Shown piece by piece: positions 36,201 to 48,603 of a DNA stretch of 64,000 nucleotides. A program made the translations under genes and the position numbers. The notes below the pieces were generated by a model. The model did no database searches, was not told the origin of the DNA, and saw nothing but the letters and a program-made list of their open reading frames with translations. Within the stretch, counting starts at the first letter, position 1; each line of letters starts with the position of its first letter. The stretch is from Hermodice carunculata (taxonomy: Eukaryota > Annelida > Polychaeta > Eunicida > Amphinomidae): the NCBI GenBank assembly GCA_964020975.1, contig OZ026627.1:31292465-31356464 (forward strand), in the 5' to 3' direction.

Positions 36201-37660
36201 CCGAACTGACTCCACGCTTATATCTCAGAAAAGCAATCCACCCGACCATCCGTCGATTGTTTTCCAAGGTCACACTTTGGAAGATGTTGGCAAATATAAA
36301 CACCTTGGTCTCACTATTCGCTGAGAGTTGCGTTGGTCGGACCACATTACCGGATTACTGGTAAAGCTAGTAACAAGATCAATATTATGAAAAGCTTGAA
36401 ATTCATTCTAGACAGACATACCTTAGAAACTATCTATATCTCTTTTATCAGACCGATTTTGGAATACGGCAGTCCAGTGTGGAGTGGCTGTACAGTTGCA
36501 GATGAGGAGAAGGTGGAAAGTATTCAATTAAACGCGGCGCGTACCGTAACTGGTGCAATGCAAGGGACAAGTAACGCTAAGCTTTACGAAGAGATCGGGT
36601 GGTCAACCCTGGCAGGTCGAAGGACATTATTTAAACTGACTCTTATGTATAAATTGGGGAACAAGCTTGTACCTGATTCCGTATGTTATGTTATTAGAGC
36701 TTCTACAAATGACGGTCGAACATGCACAACTCGGCAACAATTTGACCTTCAACATTTTAGAGCGCGCAGACATGTTTGATAAATCATTTTTCCCTCCAGC
36801 TGTCAGGCTATGGAACCAACTGCCCCTTGATACTCGTAATTCTGCCTCCATCCATATATTCAAATCGAAAGTAGCCAAACAAATAATAATAATACCTATT
36901 AAATTTTCAGAATTATACAACCTAGGGAATAGATTTCTAGCTGTTCAACGCACTCGCTTCCGTTTAGATGCTAGGCCTAAAATTGGTGTAAAGGATTCAC
37001 CCAAATGTTCATGTGGTGCCCCTAATGAGGATGCATGGCACTTTTTTCTTCTAATGTCAAAAATACACTGTACCACGCTCTCACCTTCATGCCAAAATAC
37101 ATGCCTTGCTCCATTTACTATGCAAACACTGTTATACGGCTCGCCTGACTGCTCGCTCTCTCAAAATACTGAAATTTTCTTGGCTGTTCATGATTTCATC
37201 TCAGCGACTGGTCGCTTCAAACCAGTGGCTATTGGCTAATTTATTTATAGAACATCTTATCTTTCCTTCGTGGCTGGCCGCGGCGCCGGGCCTCCCCTCG
37301 CTTGGGGAAGAATTCTCTCCGGCCACCTCCCGGTACGACAGTGGGAGCGGGGCTGTGCAAATATCTACTTTTTCAATTCCTCTTACCCACATCTTAAATT
37401 AACTTAACTACTCAGCTGTTATTTACTTCTTAACACATTCCGACATTCAGGTATGCCTGTCGTCTACTTCTTATTAATTTTTTAGTTATGAGAACTCTTT
37501 TCACCATATGGCCCCTCTGTCTGTCTTGTCCATGTCTCGTTCCTCTCTTTTGTGTTCTGTCCATGTCAAGTATCGTCTTGTGTAGTCGTCTTTTCCAGCG
37601 AGAGTGATTAAAATAGGGTATGGCACTCTTCCCAATCCTAACCAACTATATTATATATAC
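33217..37660 (+). mobile_element. decayed LINE split by a DNA transposon
   Basis: Frame 33213-33494 gives the endonuclease-RT linker (PWYNSRLRLLKRQVERKYD...KCWWRTVKD). The element resumes at 35182 with LNRNNSTTVPSLLHDGK and runs through RT: ACGLDDISAKLLKKA, RPVSLLSCTGKVFEKI, HQSGFIPGDSTINQL, FLDISKAFNKVWH, GVPQDSVLGPLMF, then FADHTSLY. The C-terminal region has a CSCGAPNEDAWH zinc-finger-like end. Bases 33485-35181 are an inserted TTAA element. The copy is dead: the catalytic YADD/FADD is FADH, GVPQGS is GVPQDS, frames shift near 35590, 36330 and 36780, and a TGA lies at 36322. Its type is Jockey-superfamily, clade not resolved. The 5' part is missing and the 3' end is approximate. Confidence 0.85.
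33485..35181. mobile_element. non-autonomous TTAA-type DNA transposon (1697 bp)
   Basis: TTAA lies on both sides (33481-33484 and 35182-35185). The ends are inverted repeats: GGACAGCTAAGACACC at the left and, reversed, GGACAGGTAAGGCACC at the right, both followed by AAAAA (19 of 21 match). Removing the insert and one TTAA restores the LINE frame exactly (WWRTVK-HFLNRNN). TTAA duplication is typical of piggyBac and Kolobok; the GG start is unlike the CCC ends of many piggyBacs. No transposase is recognised, and a 98-codon minus frame at 34209-34505 has no known motif. An imperfect ~40-base direct repeat lies at about 34168-34240. Confidence 0.85.
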
Positions 37661-38404
37661 CTAAAAAATCTGTAATTTTGAGAATGAAATACGTTTAAAC
37701 CAAGTGTCAATCAGTTATCTACAACAGTAATTGAATATATTCAACCAGTATATAGAAGGGTGTAAATTTGCTATTGTGTGAATAAGCGTTTCTCCCTTTT
37801 TTAGCAAGAACATCGGTTCTTGGCTCTAGTGACCTGGAAAAGGAAGCAGATCGTACAGGGAATTTTCACCCAATTACATTGCTGCATTTAAATTTCGAGT
37901 CAGAACGAGTTTATTTCTATAGAAGGGGATGAGGTGGTTTTCTACTGTTACCGAAGCTTTTGACTGTATTTATCATTTGTTATAATACCATTTACATCAT
38001 CAGATACACGCAATTTGTTTTTTATTTTTTATATTTCAGAATATATAAACTCTTCTCAAAAAGAAACTATAAAGCGTCAGTTTCGCGGTGTTTATAAAGG
38101 TCAGCCTGTGCTCGACGCTGTTGGGAAGGCCTGAATGGAGTGCTCATTATGCTTTGAAGTTTGAGCTGCAGCAATACTCGTGGTGCATAGTTGCGAGAAT
38201 TTCTTTATTTCAGCGAGTTATATCTCAGCTTCTTGGCTCACAATATAAACCACATAATTGAAAACAATCGGTTCTACAAAAAATGTGTTTCCGGTTGCAC
38301 GTTCGACTCTGCAAAACGTTACCCACTGTAATGCTCTACTAATAAAACAATCTGTTTTCATCCCATTAAAATGACTGCATCGTGGTTTTGTGAGTCCTGG
38401 ATTT

Positions 38405-38980
38405 CTTCTGGTTCATTTGATTTGATTTTTTTATTCTTTCACCAGGGTCACTGGCTCAGTATGGCAACACTGGTCTTCTGCCAGGCCCTGATTGATACAT
38501 GGTAAAACAATGGGAATGACATGACATAATATGAGAATAAAAAATAACAATAATTAAAAGAGTGTTGTGATACAAACACTTATAAACTCTGGTAAAACAC
38601 AATAAAATAGTTAAGTAAACAATTGACATAAAAAGTCTATATACATCATGTTACTATGGAAAAACAATAATCCCGTACATTTCGAGAAACTAGGGTCTGC
38701 ATCAACCGGCTGGAATATATTTTTGGTTTTAAAATCAGGACAACGGAGCTGACGGAAGGGGATAGGATCTGTGATATCAATTTTTAAACAAGGGAAGGGG
38801 TGGTTGAGATCTCATCTGGAGTGGAATGGAATTCCACACCATAGCACCCTTGACTGATATCCGTTTTTTCATGTTCATCCCGGTTGTCATGACCCAAATT
38901 GACCAATCAGAGCAATTGTTTTTGGGAGATTTGCGGAGACACGGCTTCCCCCTCATTTGTGAATATGAATGTGGCATGTG
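38405..38980 (-). mobile_element. LINE 3' end with AAATC-type tail (right arm)
   Basis: Mirror copy of 8990-9456. The minus-strand frame at 38777-38977 reads RISVKGAMVWNSIPLQM followed by a Pro-rich end and FKN, typical of the end of LINE ORF2. The tail is at 38408-38432. Confidence 0.7.
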
Positions 38981-41900
38981 GAGATGTAGCGTTATCTGTT
39001 TACACGGAGGACGAATTTGGTGTTTGCTGTAATAAACTCTTTCATTTGAGTAGACGCTAAGTAAAGACCAAAGTTACAGAAGGCATATCAGAGCACCATC
39101 CGCATAGAATAACAGAATTTTTCGTATTTTAGGGAAACACAGTTAAGTGCCACACATATGTTCTTGTGCCTGTGTGGGGCATTCAGTGTCAACTTATGGC
39201 GATGTTCGTCTATAATTTTACTAGAATGTTTAAAGCGCCTTGATGTATTGTCAGTTAGGATTTGTTTAAAGACAATGTAAGTAATATATTTTGCTTTGTT
39301 ATGTGAAAAGGTGAACTGTTTTATGACCGACAGAAGGTTCAAAGGATTGCAATTTCAGCGCAACCCAAAAGGGGCCCCAATGTGCGCGTTGCAAAGCGAG
39401 AGCCAGGCCATATATCGGGGGTTGGGGGTGCCATGGGGCTCCATTTGGGATGTATGAAACTGTATTAATCTAGCTAATAAAATTGAAATAAAAAGCACAT
39501 TTACATCAATTAGAATACTTGAGATCATGAAGAATATATCATGAAATTCAGAGTAAATTACAACACTGCAGGCCTTAGATATCATCAGGAATTTGTAAAA
39601 AAAAAAAAAAAAAAAAAACTTGTTTCTTCATTTACTACTCTGGCAGACTGCCATAGTGACATGCAAAAGTTACTATCTTTTTCATCATGTCACTTCATCA
39701 TGTTTCCACCCGGACATCTTGTTTTAACAAGAATTCTTTCTTTCTCTCTTTACAACTAAATCTGTCTGGATTTTTTTCTCAGACACTCTTATTTTAAAAA
39801 CCATGAGGTTTAAAATTATGCAATTTAGGGGCAATTAAAGTTTTAAAGCTCGATATCTTTGAAAATATTATAGAGAAACACAAAGTTTTAATTACACATG
39901 TCGGTTTCAGACATGTGGCAAATCCAATGGCATGCAACAAAAGCTGGGAATTTTAATGTATGCTAAATTCACTGAATTTCCTCACAATACCCATACCTTC
40001 TACTGTTTTTTGCCAGCTACATGGAGCTCCATGATGCTAGGCAACCATTTTGCATGCATAATTGATTAACTTGAACCTGTCTTATAAGCAGCCTTCTATT
40101 CATGCATGATATGCATATTGTTTGGAGGGTTGGGGTCTTGTAGCAAAGGGGGGGGGGGACTCTCAATAGCTGTGTAATGAGGTTCTCAATAAAATACAGA
40201 GATTTCTCTCTGTTCATGCAAGAACAGATCTGCTCCATGCTGCTATATGTACCTGGCTTCCTATAGTTACCCATATTGCTAGACAGCAGTGGCAGCACTG
40301 CACTGTGACCGAGACTGGTGTCCTGGCTGGTGTGTACTTGCATGAAGCTATCATGCGTGTACGAAGCTAATAACCCCAAGGGAACATAGGCACTGCACCT
40401 TTGAGCACAATAAGTCTCCTATGTAGACCATTAATTAAAAATAGACTACATACAGTGCTAGGTTGGCTAGAAGTCAAAAAGTATGGTCTTCCAGTCCTGA
40501 ATGACTGTTTTCACAACTTTGTGATTTTTTAACAGTGTGTAAATTTTTGTCATATCAGTGGACACTTTCATATATTTGTTTTCTTGTAGCCAGTGAGATG
40601 AAGCCTATAATTATAATGTTTGTGTACGAACCCAGGTATTTTGTTTTACCAAACCTGCCATTGTGACTGACCTACCAGTAAAATTGTGAATATTGTTTGG
40701 AATTGTCCTGATGTTTAGAATTATGCAAATTAGGAGGAATTAAAATTTTAAAATGTTCCATATCTTCCAAACTATTGCAGATAGAATTTCAATGTGGATA
40801 TCGGTTAGTGACACCTCCCAATATATAATGGACAGTAAACGAAAGTGGTAGAATTTCATATGATGCTGATTAGGGGCATTTTCAGCTTGCTCCAGGAACG
40901 AGTGGTGTCTTTCTCAAGGATATATAGAGATGTTATGAAGTCATTGGAGGAGTTTGTAGCTAAAGTAGGCCCTGATGCAGTGGCAAAATGGCTGCAGAGG
41001 CTAGGTTCCTAAATATAACTGGCCTGTAAATGGGCCATATACAAAGCAGCCACTGTCTGCACAAGCAAGGATTCCACTCTGTATCTGAACAAGGTCAGGT
41101 TTGGCTATGATCTCATATGTATCGGGAAGTGTTTGTTTATGCTAATTTATCTGATTAAGCTTGTAATTAGTACTGGTAGTGCTTGCTGGTACTTTGTTTT
41201 TATATTGAAGAGAAGTAGTTTCGTTTGTTTTCACTATGGGAGGGACTTTTAAATCAATTAGTGTTTTCCGTTACTATTGATGTGAGATAACAGGTGCACA
41301 AAAGGAATTTTCACATGGTGGGCAGTGCTTCAAAGTAACTGTTTTCAGCATGGTCATACCAGCAACAGGACAATTATGACTGTCAGAAAAAAATGACTCA
41401 ATTTTCAAGAACGTTAGAGAAGCTGCACCCAGAAACATCAGAAACGATCACTTTAATTTTATTTCCGAATATCCCTGTTTTACATGTTTTGGAAATACAG
41501 GTAAACGATGGGAGTCAAAGGTGTCAAAATCAGTGCATCCCTTAAAAAGGCAAATAACTTTGACACATAAACAAAATAAGATGGCCTGAGGGAAATATTA
41601 CTACCCATGTCAGGGTAATTTACAGGGGTCAAATTAAAAATCACTACGTTCATTATATAATTCAATCTTCATTTCTGTATGATCATTAAACATAATTATG
41701 TATATATTCTATGTCATTTTCGGTCGTTTCTTTTAATTCCCGAACATCAGAGTTTATTTGTGAAATATGTTCTCAAATGTGTTCATTACTGATACTTAGT
41801 AGGTTATCAACATATCTAAGTCTCAACTCTGAAAATTTATCTTGAAATGTCTGTTCTCCTTTGACAGCTTTGCAAAGATCTTATAGTAAAATAAATATTA

Positions 41901-44893
41901 ATCGGCCAAAACACATGCACAGTTTGTATCTATTGGATACCAATCTTCTGTCTGAAGATGGAATATCCAAAACTAACTCATGTGTTATCAATCCAGAAGT
42001 TCAGCAAATCACCAAACTGATTATATTCAAATGCGGACTGGTCATCCTTCATATCATTACCAAAATACGCACCTTTCTTCGATGTCTTTCTTTGAAAGCA
42101 ATTTGTCTAATATGTTTGGTATAAGAGACACTTGATACATTCTTTCAAGTCGGAATAAAAAATAGTTGCGTAGAAAGTGGAAACTGAGGTCCCAAGATAA
42201 AATCTCTATAAAAAGGAAATGGTTGTTGGTACCATTCAACTGCTATAACATATCTTCGAATTAGATGAAATCCAAAACCTGGGCCCTAAAATTCATAAGA
42301 AGCTTAACACTTAGACAATACCTCAAATGGCTACTACTCTTTAGTTTATTGGACTTTGATATGCCCCACCACTGTGATGCCATAGTGATAGAGCCTGAAA
42401 CGACTATTTTTTAAAACTTCCTACTGTTTGTGATCTCCAGTTGTGCAATGCATGGTCTAGTGCTTATATACGCACTTTGCCGCGGTGTGTTTTGCTGCAG
42501 ACCAAGCCACCAAAGCAATGCTTTTCTCTCCGCTGCGTGCTGAAACGATATCAGTTTCGTCTCTGACTTGCAGAGACAACATAGGCCCCCTGGTGCGAAA
42601 TAGTCGGGTAACTCTCTAGTGCTAGATGTAAGAAAACCACAAAAATATCCACTTCCTGGAATAAATTTAAAATTGACTATAGCTTTATATCCTATCAAGC
42701 AGGGATCTTGACAATTCAGTAAGTTGTCATGTAAGAAATGACCAGTTTATTAAAATCATATCATTATTCATGATTCGATGTTTACATGTGGAGACCCATG
42801 CCAATAATTTTGAAGCATTATCTTGTCATTTGTTTGTTCACACGGTCATCATTATTATTCAACAGAACTAATGTACCGCTAAATACACAAAAAACATGTG
42901 TGTGTGTCAACTAACCTGAGATGCCAGGACATTTAATGCTCTTGATCAAGACCTATTTTACTCAGGAAGGGGCTCTTTCAAACTACTTTTGTAGTGCAGC
43001 AACTGATCTGCCAGACTGCAAGGTTCATGCCACTAGCATTTGAAACTCCTATGTATCACCCGTTCATTATGAAGAGTCAATCAAATGATGCATCTGTAGT
43101 TACAAAAAGGACAATGTTTCCAATTTTGTTTGCTTGTTTATTTCCGTTTTACTTTTTCCATACTTGCAGTAGGAATCTCTTTCTCTCGGTATCCCGACCA
43201 TCACGCAACTGTATTTCTTGTTCTTTCCAATGGTTATAAAGACACAGTTTCATTTGTAAACACTTTCTGGGGTTTTGCAGTAATATTATCAGAGTAAAGA
43301 TGATGATATATGGTGTGTAAATGTTCAACAAGTTCACATAAATTAAGAAGATTGGCAATGTTTCCACTTTCGTATAAAATGCTTTTCTTACGACGTCTTG
43401 TTTGGCAGGATTGATACGGAAGTCCCAATAATTTTGTTGTGTCGCAGAATTGGCAGTGCGATAAATTTTGGGCAAAGAACTGAACATCCTCAGGTTTGCC
43501 ATTTGGCTCTGATCGCCCACCACAGAGTCCAGTCTGACAAACTCATCATATTTTGTCAGCATAATGATTATAATAATCATATGCAGGCATTGCTTGAAAA
43601 ACAACATACAAGAAGCGCCCAATACTATGAAGGCTGTAGTTTCAGGTTAATAATGATAAAAACACGATTTTTTAAGCCTATATGCATGGTCAGCACCAGA
43701 CTATAAAGCTTTTGTAAGTATGTTTGTGCAAACTGGGACTGTTATTTCGCATTCTGAATGCTAATTCAACAGTTCTTTGTGAGACAAGAATTATACTGGT
43801 AACTTGTATGTCAGGAACATAATATATAGAACTATAAAAATCGTCTGCATTGTGGTGTCAAAGTCCTGTGAGGATCGGATTCAAACTAATTCCTGATGCA
43901 CCAGGCAACTTCTCTGTGAAGACCTTTGATGTCTTTGGCGCTGCACAACATTAAGCATTATGGCCAGCAGTTTCCCAAGGGACAAGATGCTGTCACTAGA
44001 ATCACTGGTAGATGAAGTATAACACAGTGCCGGTATTGGACCCTGTCAAGTAAAGATTCTAAACGTAAATCGCAAAAAGGTGACGTGATGACAAAATAAG
44101 GCAATAACGTTGCGAATGCTAGGAATGCTCAATGACAGAATGACAAATTATTTGCAAGAAAACACGCGTATATACCTTTAGCAAAGAAAATTTTAAAAAA
44201 TCTCTTATTTTTGTCTCAAAGGAGGAAATGTGATAAAAGTCCCTCTACCCCAGTCAACCACATAAATTTTTTATGCAAATGCATTCTTATACAAGCACCA
44301 GGAATTAAGTGCCTATAATAATGTGTCCAGGGTGTGTCATCAGCAGGCAACAGCCTTATAGGTCAATTTTCGCCGCCCTAATTCTCAATTAATGATGTAA
44401 TCCATTATAGACACTGCAGGAAAAACGTGAGCTGTCTCATATGGCACATTTTGGAGGCTTGTGCAAATAAGCATACCAACAGCCCTTCCTCTTCCAAAAT
44501 CAGAGGTCTGTCACCAGTGATCACCATGCCGAGACATGCATATGTTGACTACCACTGAAGTCTCTTGTGGTTGTAGCAGGCATTTGAATCCCCATGTGCA
44601 CCTCAATACTGGATGCACTTGGTGACCATATCTTATCCCCCTTGTGTAGCAATACGTGTCCAGCATTTTCTTTCTCTGCATTGGACCATAAATTTGGTCA
44701 CTACGGCCAAGTTTAACAACTCCATTATTATGCATCATATTTGCTACAGAAGTTCATATTCTTAGCACCCAATGTTAAACCAATGGGGTGGCTCATTATC
44801 CTACCAGAGCACAATGGAGTGGAATATGTTCTCATTACACTCAAAGTGGTAATATGAGGAACTCTTAAATCATATTGTGACCTTATTACTTAC

Positions 44894-45099
44894 TTTGGTA
44901 TCATACAGCAGCAAAATATTGTCATCACAAAGCAGTGGATAGAACTCTAGTTGCTCCAGTCTAAACATGGATATGCATAGATTCCTAATAATGAAGGCAG
45001 CATCTGTGCTTGATAAGTGGTTCAGCCTCATATACTCACGAAACGTCAGCGTGTCAGGCGTGAAGTTTACAAAGAACAAATTGTCAGGTGCATTTGCTC
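44894..45099 (-). other. exon-like open stretch with acceptor and donor (right arm)
   Basis: Mirror copy of 2683-2888 with the same length, both splice signals and the open frame. It differs by two residues (a Leu/Val and a Met/Thr change). Family unknown. Confidence 0.4.
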
Positions 45100-45393
45100 C
45101 TGGAAAGAAGAAAAATATTAGATCCCACTGAATAGTCTTTTTTGTGGCATGGCATTTGACATAATTTATTACATAAAAATGAACAACCCAGGTTTATCAT
45201 ATTGCAGGATTTATCAATTTTGCTTTCTTTTTCTAATTATTGGTCTAAAGAAGTAATGTATAACTGCAATGTCCATGTTTTCTGCACACCGGTCCTTAAA
45301 ACATAGGATACACTTATAGTTATGTATATACTGAAATTATGTATGCAATCATTCTGCACTCTTTGTTATATATGAGGGACATATATCATAAAT

Positions 45394-45621
45394 TTGTCTT
45401 TTGAAAGTGGTGTTATCCCTGATGTACTTCAAAATGTGACCCTCATTTATTTACCAACTATTGTCCTATTTCTGTATTGTTCTTTTTCTCCAAAGTTATC
45501 TAAAATAGTTCAAAATCAACTTAATAGCTATTTAGGGACTCTTCAGACACTTTCTGAATTTCAATTTGGTTTAAGAAAAGATATTGGTACTGACATAGCG
45601 GTACGTTTTTATTATCAATAG
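45394..45621 (+). mobile_element. LINE reverse-transcriptase remnant (right arm)
   Basis: The 75-codon frame resembles the N-terminal RT blocks of Jockey/CR1-group LINEs. It has a segment like the usual 'G.iP..lK.a.v.P', then a block matching 'RPIS.LP..SKI.E' (here KLSKIVQNQLNSYL), then LSEFQFGLRKDIGTDIAV, which corresponds to the QxGFRxxxST..A motif. Upstream and downstream RT blocks are not continuous, so this is an old truncated copy. It predates the inverted duplication, since both arms carry it. Confidence 0.5.
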
Positions 45622-46159
45622 TTCTCTCATGTATTTCCATGTTTTTTAATGATTGTGATCTAGCATGTGATGAACTTTGTAATATTTTTTTTTTACCACC
45701 ATGTAAATGACTTTGATGTGGGGTATCTGTAGGGGATTTTCATAAGCTCTTGCGAGTTTCTATCGCCAATAGTATATTCCTGTATAATTGTACGTATATA
45801 TGGAGATAGTAAAATTCAATATAAATCTAAAGCGTTTAGTAAACATAAGAAGAGCAAAATTTCCCATAAATATGAAAATATATGCAAATATGACTGCTAT
45901 TACAATGACACCTAACTGTGGTGGCATATATTTTATTCTTTGATTCCGAAGGCGTTGACCTTTTAGATTTCGAGTCACAAAAAGTATGGATTTTAGTGGA
46001 ATAAGTAGTCTTTGTTTCCGTCGTTCACAGGTTAGTACATATGCGAGGTTTGCTTTGGACACTCTCGGATGAATGGGTGGAAGGCTAGAATGACAGGTCT
46101 GTGAAGTTAAGTAATAGAGAAGAAATTAAGCATTGAAAGGTATCCGAAACAGGTGGTTT

Positions 46160-46335
46160 TCACTCCCTCGCCATGCTCTTAACTACCAGAGGACGCCACT
46201 TGGCTATAACACTATGCCCACGAATTTGCCTGGCAAATCTTAGTTGTTCGCAAGTTATATTGTATACCTTCTCGTGTTTTGAAGGTTCTTGTAATGTTCG
46301 TATTTGTGGATTGGTTGTTGGCGTTACTTCCTTCT
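46160..46335 (-). other. exon-like open stretch of unknown family (right arm)
   Basis: Mirror copy of 1453-1628, with the acceptor AG, open frame and terminal TGA all kept. Three residues differ from the left copy. No family recognised. Confidence 0.3.
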
Positions 46336-47787
46336 CTGCAGGAACACAGACTGTGGCATAACCTTAACACGAATATAAGACGCAAAAATGCATTATTCAA
46401 GTCAATCATATTAACATGTCAATACCCACGACATTATTGCAATGCTTCTGATTTTGAAAAATATAAAAATGCTTTAAAATGGTGTTTTAATCCGGTGATA
46501 ATTCATGTTTGCATATTATTTTGGCGTCCACATCACAAAAAGCAAGCAAGAATTATTGTCTACATACCATGTTATTCCCATTCATACAAACGTTTTCCTG
46601 CAATATTTCAACATGGCATACCATGTTGAAAAAAAAAATGAAAAAAATATATAAATGGTACACTGCCTACTAATCATTTCCAAGAAATGAACACCATGTT
46701 AAGTGGGAATGGGACCATATTTATGAGAGATGTCCGATTGTTAAAATCTTCTGGCACACCTTGGTTCTAATATATATTCAGCTGGAATACTCCTTAGCCT
46801 TTCGTCTGTACATAATTGTGATACGTGAATGTGTTTGTTACACGTCTTAGACATCTTATCAGGTAACAAAATAATAAAATACTTCGGTATTTCTTCATAA
46901 TTCATTACTTGTTCCTTTAAAAAATTGACATGTTTGTCAAGCAATACCTTCAGATTTCTTTGTTGTGAATACTAATTGTTTCCAAAATATTTCATTCAGA
47001 ACATTTTCTATATTTCTTCAGGTATCCACGCAAATGGGGTTTTTAAGTACTGAATGTATAACATCAGTAAACTCGTTTGTATTTAATATAATATTTATGA
47101 TATCACATGCAAATATAGGTCACACATATTACACGTATGTGTGAAATGCGTCCTACGTAACGCCCCCCCCCCCCCCCCCCGTGTAGGTAAGCGTTGCAAC
47201 TAGAACAACCAGTTTTTACGTTAGGCCCATATAACATTCAGGACTTTTAAAGTGTATGGAAATTATGTCTACGGGTGGTGCCACCTATTCTATCTTATCA
47301 ATACAGGTCAAAATGTGAAAAATGAGTGACCAGTCCTGCATCTTTAACCTTTCATGGATCTTCATGTCATTTACCAGGATTGGAAAATATGTCCAAATCT
47401 CGGTTTATTATGATACTAGTGGCGCCAGCCTTACTTTGTCAGAAATTACAATTAAAATTTCTTGAAAAAAAACCCCAAAATTCCATTTCTCAAAAAAATT
47501 ATTGAAGGGTATGTCAAATGTATGCGATATATAGATCATGTGCAATGCTAATACGTTGTACAAAATTAGTGACCTTGGCCCATATCTGTTAGGTTACCTG
47601 ACCTATAAATGGATGAGCTGCAATATGCTAAAAGGGCTACACTTTAGGAGTTAATGCACCCATTCCACATATAAACCAAACAAATACCTCATTTGAAAGG
47701 TACCTTCCGATACAATGATAGTATCTAGAGTGTACTAAAGTGAAGGTGGGCCGTCAGTATATGGACACACATTGAAACAAGGTCTTC

Positions 47788-48603
47788 CAGGAGGCTATTT
47801 CATAAAAAATGAAAACTGCTCAGCATCCAGGAATGCAAGTTTGGACAATTTTAGCAATAACATATTTAAACTTGAAGTATTTTCTTGTATTTGAAAGGGA
47901 CAACATAATTAGACATTTTTCATTTTTGAAACATACGATGACCTAATTATGACCTAAAATGACCTACAGATCTATTAGTAAAGAATAGTGTAATGACGCA
48001 TGCCAATAAAATGTGTGTTGCTTTTACCTTTGATTCTTTTACTGTGTGATGTATTCTTAATTACGTGAAACCTATAACATGTATAAACAAAAGCGATTTT
48101 TTCCTTTTGGAGTTGCTGTTTTACATTAGAGCATTTATCAAAATTACAAGAGAAGAACTGAAAGGTAAAATACTTCTGTAACCTCAAACACAATTGCGCC
48201 CCCGCCCCCCCCCCCCGTAACACATAAGGAATTAATTCAGTGTAGCACCAGTCTATCTTAGTTTGAGAAAGACCCTCATTTTTTCATTTATGAAAATGAT
48301 ATGGCTGCCTGATTACGACATCTCGGTGGTTGAGGGCTAGAATAAAATAAATTAAGAGCCTTAAGATAGCATGATAAGATGGACTCATTTTTACAGACTC
48401 TCCCAAATTTACCAACCACCACCCTCCCAACCTTAACAGCCCCCTTCCCCCTTCCCTTTTTTGTAAGTTTGGCTGTTTTATATTTTAGAAATTTTTCAAA
48501 CAAAAAGTAATATTCCATTTTTGTAGGGGGGGGGAGCTTAATGCGATAATTAGTCCTCAGAGCATGCAGTATTTATGATTATTCATTGTATTCCCAGGAT
48601 TCG
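47788..48603. other. sequence beyond the right arm, nothing recognised
   Basis: AT-rich sequence with C runs near 48200 and a G run near 48530. No gene or repeat family is recognised. Whether the inverted repeat continues here cannot be tested, because the left counterpart is outside the window. Confidence 0.4.

Larger units (their letters stand above)
37201..47787. repeat. right arm of giant inverted repeat
   Basis: Reverse-complement partner of 1-10673, 10587 bases long against 10673. Every LINE fragment and exon-like stretch of the left arm recurs here in mirror order. The inner boundary lies inside the 3' part of a LINE that continues to the left at 35182-37200. The partner of that LINE body, if it exists, is hidden by the gap beside the left arm. 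Sequence continues past 47787, but the matching left flank is outside the window, so the outer end is not determined. Confidence 0.95.

Noticed and set aside
1-47787. The inverted repeat as the terminal repeats of one large mobile or virus-like element (Polinton type)
   Set aside because: No protein-primed polymerase, integrase, packaging ATPase or capsid signature was recognised in the arms or spacer. The spacer holds a host gene, and the arms contain unrelated LINE debris.
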